A program made the position numbers and the translations under genes. The notes below the pieces were generated by a model. The model was not told the DNA's origin. It saw only the letters and a list, made by a program, of their open reading frames with translations, and did not search any database. Source: Nocardia cyriacigeorgica (lineage in GTDB: Bacteria > Actinomycetota > Actinomycetes > Mycobacteriales > Mycobacteriaceae). Taken from it: a stretch of DNA of 64,000 nt. The stretch is from positions 1-64,000 of the forward strand of contig NZ_JAAGUY010000022.1 in assembly GCF_010868145.1 (NCBI RefSeq), written 5' to 3'. Positions 1-7,883 of the stretch are shown piece by piece. Numbering within the stretch: position 1 is the first letter of the stretch; every line of letters starts with the position of its first letter.

Positions 1-1011
1 CCACATCCACCCTTGCCCCCCCAACTTCCGAGCCTTCCCGTGCCGTCCATGCCTCCTGAAAACCCCATACCTCCGGTACCGCCGGCCCCTCCGGTCCCAT
101 CGGGACCGGAGATTCCTCCGGCCCCGCCGCAGCACTCCCAGCCTCCGGCTCTTCCCGCACCGTCCGTTCCCCCAGTGGCTCCGGATCTCCCCTTCGGTCC
201 GAAGCACCCGGAATCGCCCATACCTCCGGTTCCGCAGCAACCGCTGCCTCCGGAGCACCCGATCCTTCCGGATCGCCCGCAGCATTCGGCGCCACACGAA
301 TCCACGACGGATTCGACCATGCCCGGCCGGCGACACCGTCTGTTCCCCCAGGAGACGAATCCGCACCAGCCCACGCAGATCACTCAGGGGTGGTTGCCCG
401 CGCGCGAACCCTCGGCCCCGGCTCCGGATCAGCACGCGCAACATCCGCCGAACCTCGGCGACCAGCCGAGCAACGGGCAGGCAGGCGCTTCGATGACCCC
501 GGTACCCCCGCCGCCCATGCCGGGCCCTCCGGCGCCGGGTATCGGCGCACGCCAAGGGAACCAACAGCGTGGCGGGTCGAACGGATACGCCCGGTCCCGG
601 GGTAAGCCGGGCGACGGGCAGGGCTCGGTGCTGGTCCAACCGTTCGCCGGATTCGGTGTGGCAGCCGAATTCAACCCGTCGACAGGTGCGTTGCAGGCCG
701 TGCCCGCGCAGGCGGGTGCGCCCGCGGGTGTCTACGGTGACCTCGGTGAATCCAAGGTTGTGTTCTATCGCAATGGCGCGGGGCTGGCCTTGCGGGTGGA
801 CGGTCGTACGATCGAGCTCGACGGGCCGGTCGATATCGAGTGGGGGCGGGTCGCTTATCGCACCACCCGGTTCGCGGTGATCGAGGGCGGTGTCGTCGTG
901 TTCGAGGCGATCTACCGAAGCCTGCCGCCGGAGATGGACCTGGGTGCGCTGGTGCACGGCGTGCTCGCCGATCCCGAACGCCGCGCCGCGATCTTCCCAG
1001 GACAACAGTGA
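1..1011 (+). CDS. Proline-rich protein, 5'-truncated by window edge
   Basis: The reading frame is open from base 1, so the N-terminus lies outside the window. The visible first 200 or so residues are low complexity, built of Pro-rich repeats of the type IPPVPP/LPAPSVPP. A Gly/Arg-rich linker follows, then a C-terminal globular part of about 125 residues (from base 630) with alternating short hydrophobic strands and many Val, Gly and Phe, probably beta-rich. I do not recognise that domain. The stop is 13 bases before the next gene, which has its own AGGAGG, so the genes look cotranscribed. Downstream genes belong to immunity/chaperone families, so this could be the tail of a secreted multidomain protein; that is inference from position only. 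Confidence 0.6.
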   Translation, partial: PHPPLPPQLPSLPVPSMPPENPIPPVPPAPPVPSGPEIPPAPPQHSQPPALPAPSVPPVAPDLPFGPKHPESPIPPVPQQPLPPEHPILPDRPQHSAPHESTTDSTMPGRRHRLFPQETNPHQPTQITQGWLPAREPSAPAPDQHAQHPPNLGDQPSNGQAGASMTPVPPPPMPGPPAPGIGARQGNQQRGGSNGYARSRGKPGDGQGSVLVQPFAGFGVAAEFNPSTGALQAVPAQAGAPAGVYGDLGESKVVFYRNGAGLALRVDGRTIELDGPVDIEWGRVAYRTTRFAVIEGGVVVFEAIYRSLPPEMDLGALVHGVLADPERRAAIFPGQQ

Positions 1012-1024
1012 ACAGGAGGCCATC

Positions 1025-1309
1025 ATGCGTGCGGACCACCCGACCGACGATGAGCTACGTGACAATTTCGACGAGATGCTCACCTCGGTGTGCGGCGGTG
1101 GCGGACTGCGCACCGCCACCGGCCTCGATATGAAGACCGAGGAGAGCCTGTGGGCGATTGCCCGCGCGTACCCGCAGGTACCCGACGAGCTGGTCGACGC
1201 GGCGCGCGCAGCCTTCGCCGGGCAGCTCGACGGCACCAACGCCCGCGAGCGCAGAGAAGCGCTGGCTCGCAAGATCGAGGAACTCGAACAGCGCAGGTCC
1301 GCCCGCTGA
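1025..1309 (+). CDS. Small protein of unknown function (94 aa)
   Basis: The ATG at 1025 is chosen because AGGAGG (1014-1019) lies just upstream; a longer frame from 890 would overlap the previous gene heavily. The product is small and acidic, mainly helical by composition, and ends in a charged Arg/Glu-rich helix (ALARKIEELEQRR). No signal peptide or membrane segment is visible. It sits between the proline-rich ORF and the DUF6301 gene, in the same orientation with short gaps, so it is probably part of one operon. I do not recognise the family. Confidence 0.6.
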   Translation: MRADHPTDDELRDNFDEMLTSVCGGGGLRTATGLDMKTEESLWAIARAYPQVPDELVDAARAAFAGQLDGTNARERREALARKIEELEQRRSAR

Positions 1310-1347
1310 AGACGGGCACAAACCGACGACAGACCTAGGGTGAGCAC

Positions 1348-1833
1348 ATGACGGAATGGCGCGCGTTGACCGACGGCGAGGTCACCGATCTGGCCACGCG
1401 ACTGCGATCGCTCGAGTGGTCCTGGCGGGTCGCCGATGGCCCCGAGCTGGCCGAGGGGTTCGGTTGGCAGGTGGTGCTCACCGAACCGGAGTGGGTCATG
1501 CTCGACACCGGGTTCGGTATGGGCAGCGGCGAGATCCGCGGCGAAGACGATAAGGCCGTCGCGATCGAGGTCCGGGTGACCGAGTTCGCCGACGACAGCG
1601 CCCGCGCCCGCATCCGTGACGCTTTCGCCTCCATGGCCGACGCTCTCGCCGCCGCGCTCGGTGCACCGACAGCACGCGTCCCCGGCGAGTTCCCCCAGAT
1701 CCGCTGGGCCGGCGCGGAGTCCACGCTGGTCTTGCAGGACATGACGGTTTCGGTGGTGCTGACGCTGGTGACCAACACCCGGCTCGCCGACGACGACCGC
1801 AATGCCGCACTCGAAGATCAAGGCCTGCTGTGA
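1348..1833 (+). CDS. DUF6301-like protein
   Basis: 161 residues. It begins with a Trp-rich segment (MTEWRALTDGEV, RLRSLEWSW) that I associate with DUF6301, a family common in Nocardia and often found with polymorphic-toxin or ESX cargo genes. It has no signal peptide or membrane segment and is predicted to be cytoplasmic. GTG of the next gene overlaps its TGA (GTGA at 1830-1833), indicating translational coupling with the TY-Chap protein. Function is not established; an immunity or chaperone role is inferred from the neighbours. The family name rests on memory of the N-terminal pattern and should be checked by HMM search. Confidence 0.65.
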   Translation: MTEWRALTDGEVTDLATRLRSLEWSWRVADGPELAEGFGWQVVLTEPEWVMLDTGFGMGSGEIRGEDDKAVAIEVRVTEFADDSARARIRDAFASMADALAAALGAPTARVPGEFPQIRWAGAESTLVLQDMTVSVVLTLVTNTRLADDDRNAALEDQGLL

Positions 1834-2270
1834 CCGGCTGGACGGAGTTCGCCGAGGGCCTGGCCGAGGAACTGGCGGATCTGCCTGCCGGTGCGGTGGT
1901 GAAGATCGTCGAACCCGGGCCTGCGCCGCGGTACGCGCAGTTCCGTCAGCTCGACGACGAGCTGTGGGCCGAGCTGGTCGGCGACCACTGGCTCGCGCCT
2001 GCCGCACGGGCGGGATCGACCGGTGGGCGACTGATCGTCGAGGCAGGCTGGCATGCGCCGGACGCCGATCACGGCCACAACTGGTGGGTCGAATGGCCGT
2101 GGCCGCAGTCTTCGGCCCGCTATCGGCAGCTGACGTCGATGGTCGTCACCGGGCTGCGTGACGGGTTTGGTATCGCCGCGGTCTCCGATCTGTCGTATGT
2201 GGCATGGAACGAGAACGTGGGCAACTGCGCGCTGGACCTGCCGGGGCTCGGCCTGCCCCGTCACTCCTGA
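1830..2270 (+). CDS. TY-Chap / YbjN-like domain protein
   Basis: 146 residues starting at GTG 1830, which overlaps the previous stop by 4 bases. Features are a Trp-rich core (GHNWWVEWPWP, residues about 84-94), an acidic N-terminal helix (EFAEGLAEELADLP) and a helix near the C-terminus. This matches the TY-Chap (type III secretion chaperone / YbjN-like) fold family described in polymorphic toxin systems, where members are thought to act as chaperones or immunity factors. It is probably cytoplasmic. Coupling to the DUF6301 gene suggests the two products act together. Assignment is by pattern only. Confidence 0.6.
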   Translation: MTGWTEFAEGLAEELADLPAGAVVKIVEPGPAPRYAQFRQLDDELWAELVGDHWLAPAARAGSTGGRLIVEAGWHAPDADHGHNWWVEWPWPQSSARYRQLTSMVVTGLRDGFGIAAVSDLSYVAWNENVGNCALDLPGLGLPRHS

Positions 2271-2282
2271 TCTGCCGATTCC

Positions 2283-2297
2283 GGCGGCTGCGCCGCC
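2283..2297 (+). terminator. Short GC hairpin after the TY-Chap gene
   Basis: GGCGGC (2283-2288) pairs with GCCGCC (2292-2297) around a 3-base loop, 13 bases after the TY-Chap stop. There is no U-tract. It may be a weak terminator separating this pair from the gene at 2397. Confidence 0.3.
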
Positions 2298-2396
2298 AGG
2301 ACGTCACCGCACGTTCCGGAATCGTTTCCTCGGCGGTGATAAGACCGCTGCGACCGGCCCGGCCATCGGGTGCGCAGACGAGGAGAGTGCCGCGAC

Positions 2397-3905
2397 GTGA
2401 CCAATCCAGCCGATGAGACCGGACCGGCCGACGAACAGATCCTCGCCCCCGACGCCGTCGACACCCCTGAACCGGACATCGGATTCAGTCTCGACGAAAC
2501 CCCCGCCGACCCTGCCGAGCGTGCCGCGCAGCTGATCCATCAGGTTGCCCGCGATCTCGCGGCGGCGGCCCCTCCTGGATGGCAGCGGCTCACCGCCCTG
2601 TTCGCCTTGACCACCGCGATGGAAATGGGCCAGGTCGTCTACTCGGACGAGAACCAGCAGCCGGTCCCGGCCCACCCTTCGGCCGAGATTCTGGATCTGG
2701 TTCGCGGACAACGTCACATCTCCGCCGAACTCGGCGACGGACCCTGGTGGCGATTGGTCCTGACGTTGTCCGCCGCCGGTGAGCTCGAGGTCGACTACGA
2801 CTACGGCGACGAACCCTTCCCCGACGACCAATTGTTCCCGCCCGAGGCCTATGCCGCCGATCTCCGTTCCTACCCGCGTGCATCGCTGCCGGTCTGGTTG
2901 GCCGCCTATCTGACCCATGCGGGCAGGCAGTTCCGGTCGCCCCGCGACGCGGCGAGGCAGGCGCGGGCCGATCGTTCTCAGGATCGGCGTGGTGTGCGGT
3001 CCGACAACGACCTGCCGGAGTTTCCGGTGATGTGGGTACGGTGGGCGGTGCTGTCGGCCGCGTTCGTGGCGGCGGGCTCGGAGTGGGGTCCGCGAATCCT
3101 GCCCGCGCTCGGCATGTTCGAGGGCTCGCGGCGCAGCGGTGCGACCCTGTACGCGCTGGCGGGCGGGCGGGCGGTCCTCTCCGGCGGGGTGTGGAACGCC
3201 CCCGGCCTCGACGCCGCCTACAACGGCGACGCGCAGCTGCCGCAGTTGTACGCGGGCGCGCCCGAATGGGTGGCCAACCCGGTGCTGAACCCGCGCGCAT
3301 CCAGCGGGCTGCTGTCCTTCTGCTACTGGTGGGAGGGTGGCCACTGGTATCGCGGTGAATCGCCGGGCGCCGACGGAATCGCTGCGGCAGTACCGGGTTT
3401 CTGGTCCTTCGATACCGTGGTGGACGTCGTGCTGCGATTGGTGACCGCGGAACCGGGGGACCAGGATCGGCGGGCGGTATCGGCGCTGCTGTCGGCGGCC
3501 GAGGTCGGTGTGGCGACCAGAGACACGCTGATCGAGGTCTTCGGTGACGACGCCGAGTTCGATATCGACGGTGCCTTCTACCAGCTCACCCTGGCCGGCG
3601 TCGCCCTGCTGCTGCCGGAGCCGATGCCGCAAGAACAGGCGATCGCGCGAGTGCGTGGTCATATCGTCGATGCCGGGCTCGATACCGCCGGTTATCCGCC
3701 CCAGGATCTGGTCGCCGAGCGAATCAGCGCCGGCTGGATGGTGTACGTCCCCGCGTCCGAAGGCGAGCTCGCGATCGGGCGCACCATCTTCTATCTCGCT
3801 GACGACGGCGTGCTGGAGCAGTCCAGCTCCTCCACCGCGCCGTCGCGCTTTATCGCCGAGTTCGAGCAGCGCTTCCAGTTACGCCACCGCTCGGTCGGCG
3901 ACTGA
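2397..3905 (+). CDS. Two-part immunity-like protein (YezG/DUF600-like N-terminal part)
   Basis: The GTG at 2397 is chosen because AGGAGA (2381-2386) lies 10 bases upstream; 502 residues. After an acidic, disordered leader of about 35 residues, residues about 38-160 look like the YezG/DUF600 immunity family: a long amphipathic helix, PPGW, then a strand pattern WWRLVLTL..GELEVDYDYGDEPF followed by a helix. The middle part (about 200-350) has several Trp-rich stretches I cannot name. The last 130 residues resemble small immunity domains with a GWMVYVP strand and FYLADDGVLEQ. No signal peptide is present, so it is probably cytoplasmic. YezG-family proteins neutralise LXG-type toxins in Firmicutes; no toxin is visible here, so an immunity role is inference. 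Confidence 0.6.
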   Translation: MTNPADETGPADEQILAPDAVDTPEPDIGFSLDETPADPAERAAQLIHQVARDLAAAAPPGWQRLTALFALTTAMEMGQVVYSDENQQPVPAHPSAEILDLVRGQRHISAELGDGPWWRLVLTLSAAGELEVDYDYGDEPFPDDQLFPPEAYAADLRSYPRASLPVWLAAYLTHAGRQFRSPRDAARQARADRSQDRRGVRSDNDLPEFPVMWVRWAVLSAAFVAAGSEWGPRILPALGMFEGSRRSGATLYALAGGRAVLSGGVWNAPGLDAAYNGDAQLPQLYAGAPEWVANPVLNPRASSGLLSFCYWWEGGHWYRGESPGADGIAAAVPGFWSFDTVVDVVLRLVTAEPGDQDRRAVSALLSAAEVGVATRDTLIEVFGDDAEFDIDGAFYQLTLAGVALLLPEPMPQEQAIARVRGHIVDAGLDTAGYPPQDLVAERISAGWMVYVPASEGELAIGRTIFYLADDGVLEQSSSSTAPSRFIAEFEQRFQLRHRSVGD

Positions 3906-4094
3906 CCTACCGGCGGAAACGCACCGCCCGAACATGATTCATCGCACGGCTACCTGCTGTTCAGTTTCTCCACGGGATGATCACGCACCGTGAAATCAGC
4001 GTGATATCGGCGGCGCCCCGCAGGGTGCTGCCGTGCGACGGGGCGGAGCCGGTCGGGCGTCGTGATCGGCGCCGAGTGGGAAGGAGCTGAGGCG

Positions 4095-5924
4095 ATGGCC
4101 GGAGATAACCCATGGGGCGACCTGCGCGATCAGGCGGGCAACGGCGGGCTGGTGTTCACCAGGGACGTTGCCGAGGATGCCGCAGGATACTGCGCCGACC
4201 TGCTCGACGTGTTCAATGTCGTGACCGGCAGCCTCGACGACGTCCTCAAAATCGAAGGTCTCGGGCACTTCCCGGGTGCGAAACGGCTGGCGGACAAGTT
4301 CGCTGAGGTGGCTGCCGAGTTCCGCGACGAGGTCATGAAGGAGCACAAGCGGGTCGCGACCGATCTCGGCGAGTCCTTCGTGCTTGCCGGAAAGCTGTAC
4401 GAAGGTACCGATCTGGATGGTAAGGGCCACTTCGACAGCATGGTGAAATCGAGCAATGCCGGTGATCTGATCCAGCATGTCGAACAGGAGCAGATGTACC
4501 ACGGCGGCTGGGTGGATATATCGCCCGACATCCCCAATCTCGGTAACTACGAGGACAAGGACAAGAAGTACGGGGGGCTCCCGGACAGTCTGCTCGACCT
4601 GGCGGGTAGTGAAGGTTCCCAAGGCTTCGCGGTGACCGTACCGCCCGCGCAGACACTGAACTTCAACCAGCTCTGGTGGCTCGGCCAGGAGATCTTCGGC
4701 AAGCCCGCGTTCATCGCTGTCGCCGGCGGCGACTGGTTCCGGATGAAGCTGCAACTGCAATCGGGCTTCTCCAACTTCGACCAGAGCATCCTCGGCTTGG
4801 TCGAGTCGGAGCGGTGGAAGGGCACCGGAGCCGACGGCGCCGCCAAGGCCATTCGGATGTACACGAACAAGAGCGCCCCGCTGCTCACCGCGATGCAGCA
4901 GCTCAGTGACAACCTGGTGAACGCGTCCGGCTGGACCGCGAACACCGTGTACGGCATGCCGGACAAGAGCGTGGCCTACACGCCGGACGATCAGGAGCAT
5001 GCCCAGCTCGAGCTGGCCCAGCAGGTCTACGAGAACTGGTACGACCCGGGGATCACCGCATGCGCCACCGCCATTCCGATCCTGCCCAAGCCGACGGACG
5101 CGGTCGAGATAGACCCCAACGGCAACAATGGGAACAACGGCAATAACGGCAACAACGGAAACAATGGCGGAGGCACCGGCGGAGGCGGGACCGGCGGTGG
5201 TGGTGGGGCCGCTCAGCAACAGGCCGATCTTGCCAAGTTCGCCAAGGACCAACAGGCACTCGCCCAACAGCAGCGCGATATGGAGGCAATGCAGGCCAAG
5301 GCCGACGCTGATGCCCGACGTCAGGCCGCCGAACTCCGTCAGCAGCAGGAGCTCGCCCAGCAACAGGCCGCCAAGCGCGCCCAGCAGCAAGCCGCTCAAC
5401 AGGCCGCGCAACAAGCCCAGCAGGCCCTTCAGCAGGGTCTGCAACAGGCGCAGCAAGCCGCTCAACAGGGGCTTCAGGCTGCCCAGCAGGCGATGCAGCA
5501 GGGCATGCAGCAGGCGGGTCTTGCCGGGTTGCCCGGGGCGTTGTCCGCATTGGGTAAGGATCTGCCCAACCTGAAAGGTGGCCTCGGTGGCGGCAAGGGC
5601 GCAGGTGGGGGTGGCGCAGGCGGCGGTGCGGGTGCGCTCGGCGGATTGCCGAAGGAACCGGCGCAGACACAGGCCTCGAAATTGTTCCCCCGCGCATCGG
5701 TGACCGGCGCGGCGGCGGCCGGTGCCATGCGCGGTGCGGGCTTGGCGCCGACGGCGGGTGCCCCGGGTGCCCCCGGCGGTATGGGTCCCGCGGGTGCGGG
5801 TGCGGGCGGCGGTCAGCAGGGGAGCAAGGAATACAAGCGAGCCGACTACCTCGACTCTGCCGAGCACATCGAAGAGGCGCTGGGCGACGCACCGGTGGTG
5901 GCCAAACCAGTTGTGGAGAAATGA
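4095..5924 (+). CDS. Large Gln/Gly-rich W-x-G protein, putative ESX substrate
   Basis: 609 residues from ATG 4095, preceded by AAGGAG (4081-4086); a longer start at 4062 lacks this. The N-terminal 330 residues are mainly helical and include a W-K-G at 241-243, the W-x-G turn of ESX substrates. Then come Asn-Gly repeats (NGNNGNN, from residue 342), a Gly-rich hinge, a strongly Gln/Ala-rich coiled-coil stretch (about 373-476) and a Gly/Ala/Pro-rich tail. Close to the C-terminus YKRAD (580-584) fits the T7SS signal YxxxD/E. Its ATGA overlap with the following espG-like gene couples it to a substrate chaperone. This resembles the layout of Esp-type secreted proteins of mycobacteria but I see no clear orthologue. 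Secretion is inferred. Confidence 0.65.
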   Translation: MAGDNPWGDLRDQAGNGGLVFTRDVAEDAAGYCADLLDVFNVVTGSLDDVLKIEGLGHFPGAKRLADKFAEVAAEFRDEVMKEHKRVATDLGESFVLAGKLYEGTDLDGKGHFDSMVKSSNAGDLIQHVEQEQMYHGGWVDISPDIPNLGNYEDKDKKYGGLPDSLLDLAGSEGSQGFAVTVPPAQTLNFNQLWWLGQEIFGKPAFIAVAGGDWFRMKLQLQSGFSNFDQSILGLVESERWKGTGADGAAKAIRMYTNKSAPLLTAMQQLSDNLVNASGWTANTVYGMPDKSVAYTPDDQEHAQLELAQQVYENWYDPGITACATAIPILPKPTDAVEIDPNGNNGNNGNNGNNGNNGGGTGGGGTGGGGGAAQQQADLAKFAKDQQALAQQQRDMEAMQAKADADARRQAAELRQQQELAQQQAAKRAQQQAAQQAAQQAQQALQQGLQQAQQAAQQGLQAAQQAMQQGMQQAGLAGLPGALSALGKDLPNLKGGLGGGKGAGGGGAGGGAGALGGLPKEPAQTQASKLFPRASVTGAAAAGAMRGAGLAPTAGAPGAPGGMGPAGAGAGGGQQGSKEYKRADYLDSAEHIEEALGDAPVVAKPVVEK

Positions 5925-6706
5925 ACCGGACCTGGGAATTCAGCGATATCGAGTTCTTCGTGCTGTGGAAGTCGGTTGGGCGCGGCGGGCTGCCGTTCCC
6001 GCTGTACTACCTCGGCCGCACCGAGGATCCCGAGCGGTTCAAGGCGGAGCTGCTGGCCGCGCGGGAGGAAGTGGATCGCCGGCTCGGTAGGTCGTTCGAC
6101 CCGATACTCGCCACGATCGCCGATCCGGATCTGCGGATCGTGGTCAACGGCGGCGACGGCCGAGCGCCGCGCGAACCGGAGGGCCTGGTGCGGCTGATCG
6201 GCGCCCGGCGCCAGAGCAGCGGCTATCTGCTGAAGCAGCTGCCCGGTGAAAGCTACTGGCACAGTGGCGGTTTCACCGTCACCGAATGCGAGGCGGTCGG
6301 TCTGGCCGATTCCGTGGTCGCGGAGATGCCGGAGGCTGAGCCGGGTAAGCAGCGCGATGTCGTGCTGCCCGCCGAGAGTCCCGGCGACGAGCTCGACCAC
6401 GCCTACGGTGGCTCCGCTGTCCACGACTCGTTCGACGATTCCACCGCACAGCGTGGCGCGGCGTTCCTGGCGACGCCGGCGCCGAGCTACGGAACCATTG
6501 ATGTGGTGCAGGGCTTTTCGATCTTCGGGCCGCGCGGCATCACCAAACATCGGCTGCGCTGGCGTGATCTCGAAGGCGACGGCCGCTACGTCATCGGCGA
6601 CGAGACCCCGCCGGTAGCGCGGCCTGCCGATCGCAAACATTTGACGAACACGATCAACACCAGGGTCGCCGCGGTCATCCGCGCGATCAAGGACGAGCGC
6701 GCGTGA
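5921..6706 (+). CDS. EspG-family ESX chaperone (EspG-a)
   Basis: 261 residues, starting at the ATG in ATGA (5921-5924) shared with the stop of the large W-x-G gene. EspG proteins are cytosolic chaperones that bind helical-bundle substrates such as PE-PPE pairs. The match is seen in the opening (FSDIEFFVLW, GRGGLPFPLYYLGRT), the central region, and the C-terminal helix (ITKHRLRWRDLEGDGRYVIGDE ... NTRVAAVIRAI), spread as in EspG. It has no signal peptide. Its partner here is likely the coupled 609-aa protein rather than PE/PPE, because a second EspG (10574) follows the PE-PPE pair. The residues around 130-180 are acidic and unusually long. Confidence 0.75.
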   Translation: MNRTWEFSDIEFFVLWKSVGRGGLPFPLYYLGRTEDPERFKAELLAAREEVDRRLGRSFDPILATIADPDLRIVVNGGDGRAPREPEGLVRLIGARRQSSGYLLKQLPGESYWHSGGFTVTECEAVGLADSVVAEMPEAEPGKQRDVVLPAESPGDELDHAYGGSAVHDSFDDSTAQRGAAFLATPAPSYGTIDVVQGFSIFGPRGITKHRLRWRDLEGDGRYVIGDETPPVARPADRKHLTNTINTRVAAVIRAIKDERA

Positions 6707-6754
6707 CAGCGATGCGCAGCCACCGCATGCGCATGATCGGGAAGGGATGTGCCC

Positions 6755-7096
6755 ATGAGTGAGCAAGAGCAGGGTCCCGCGGAGTGGTCCGCGACCTCGC
6801 GTACGGGTGCGATCACTGTGCGTACCACCGAACAAGGGCTGCCGGTGGGCATTTCGATCGAACGCTCCGAGCTGCGTGGTGATCCCTCCGCACTGGCTGC
6901 GGAGGTGCTGCGGTTGTGCAAACAAGCCTCGAGCCGGGCCGGCCTCGCACGTCGCGCGCAGCTCGAGCAAGCGGGCGTGGCCGAGGACATGCTCGCGCTG
7001 ATGGGCCTGCCGACCGCAGCCGAAGTTGCTGATCAGGAGATGGCCGACGAGCAGGACTACGAGACCGAACCGGCCAGCTGGCTGCGCCCGGTCTGA
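6755..7096 (+). CDS. YbaB/EbfC-like small protein
   Basis: 113 residues from ATG 6755, 8 bases after GGGAAGGG; GTG 6749 is an alternative. The pattern TGAITVRTTEQGLPVGISIERSEL followed by a long helix (ALAAEVLRLCKQASSRAGLARRAQL) is that of the YbaB/EbfC fold: a beta-sheet with flanking helices, dimeric. YbaB-like proteins of this size are common in actinobacterial ESX loci; their role there is unknown. It has an acidic C-terminal tail. It follows EspG-a by 48 bases and precedes a second YbaB-like gene, suggesting one operon and possibly heterodimer formation. Confidence 0.6.
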   Translation: MSEQEQGPAEWSATSRTGAITVRTTEQGLPVGISIERSELRGDPSALAAEVLRLCKQASSRAGLARRAQLEQAGVAEDMLALMGLPTAAEVADQEMADEQDYETEPASWLRPV

Positions 7097-7147
7097 GCTG
7101 CCGATTTCCATCAGTGGGAAGAATTGCGCGGGAAGGGTGTTCACCTC

Positions 7148-7447
7148 GTGTTTGAATCTATGGACGAGCTGGAAGCCAGTGTTCGTCGTCGGTTGTACCG
7201 CATGCGCGATCTCGCCGAGGACATGGCAGCGGTCCGCGCGAGCGAAACCGCACCGGACGGTGCTGTCACCGTCGAGGTCGACGGCAACGGCTCGTTGGTG
7301 AATCTCCAGTTCACCACGGCGATCTCGGAACTCTCCCCCTCCGAGTTCGAACAGCGGCTGGTAGCTACCGCCGCAGCGGCGGCCAGAGCGGCCTTTGCCC
7401 GGCGCGCCGAAATCGTCGTGTCATTCAATGAAGAAGTCGCCAGGTAG
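7148..7447 (+). CDS. YbaB/EbfC family protein
   Basis: 99 residues from GTG 7148, placed 10 bases after GGAAGGG (7131-7137); ATG 7160 and upstream TTG/GTG codons are alternatives. An N-terminal helix is followed by the typical YbaB sheet (DGAVTVEVDGNGSLVNLQF) and a C-terminal Ala-rich helix (ATAAAAARAAFARRAEIV). Classical YbaB binds DNA as a dimer; members in ESX clusters are not characterised. It is clearly a distant paralogue of the preceding gene. It is followed by a 115-base gap before the EspC-like gene, so a new transcription unit may begin there. Confidence 0.65.
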   Translation: MFESMDELEASVRRRLYRMRDLAEDMAAVRASETAPDGAVTVEVDGNGSLVNLQFTTAISELSPSEFEQRLVATAAAAARAAFARRAEIVVSFNEEVAR

Positions 7448-7562
7448 ACACGTCACGTTCACCCTGACCGGGCATAGTTTTTCGCGACAGCTCAAACCGG
7501 GGCCTATTCCCTCGGTGGGGGATTCGCGCTGAACATCCAGCAGTACCGGATCGGGGAGTACG

Positions 7563-7883
7563 ATGAGCGACCTCGTAGCAACACCTGACGCGATCCGTCG
7601 TTACGGCGACGCGGCAGCGGCGATGGCGACGAGCGTGGCCACCGCTGGCAGTGCCGACCAGGCGGCGACCATGGCCGTCGCGGCGCCGGTCTTCGGCTTG
7701 ATCGGGCAGGAGTTCCTGCTGTCCTACGCCGTCGCGCAGGGCAACCATCTGTCCTCGGTCATGGAACTGGCCGGCGTCCACGCTGCCACGGCGGTGACCG
7801 CACATCAGAGCGCCGCGGCCTACGAGGCTTCCGACGCCGCCGCGATCGCCGAACTGGGTGCGGCAACCGCGCCACTACAATGA
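7563..7883 (+). CDS. EspC-like type VII secretion target
   Basis: 106 residues. The two-helix, Ala-rich composition with the opening LVATPDAIRRYGDAAAAMA and the central APVFGLIGQEFLLSYAVA matches the EspC / ESX secretion-associated family (formerly DUF2580). YEASD at residues 87-91 is the YxxxD/E export signal of ESX substrates. No WXG turn is present; in M. tuberculosis EspC is cosecreted with EspA, which carries W-x-G. Here the next gene overlaps by 4 bases (ATGA) and encodes a W-x-G protein, so the two are probably a heterodimeric substrate pair. The paired role is inferred. Confidence 0.7.
   Translation: MSDLVATPDAIRRYGDAAAAMATSVATAGSADQAATMAVAAPVFGLIGQEFLLSYAVAQGNHLSSVMELAGVHAATAVTAHQSAAAYEASDAAAIAELGAATAPLQ

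Noticed and set aside
5119..5170. Short tandem repeat as a CRISPR or DNA repeat array
   Set aside because: The near-repeat encodes Asn-Gly runs in frame in a real gene; there are no spacers.
3996..5867. 623-aa minus-strand open frame
   Set aside because: It is antisense to the W-x-G protein gene; its Leu/Gly repeats are the complement of the Gln- and Gly-rich codons. It has no ribosome site and no recognisable domain.
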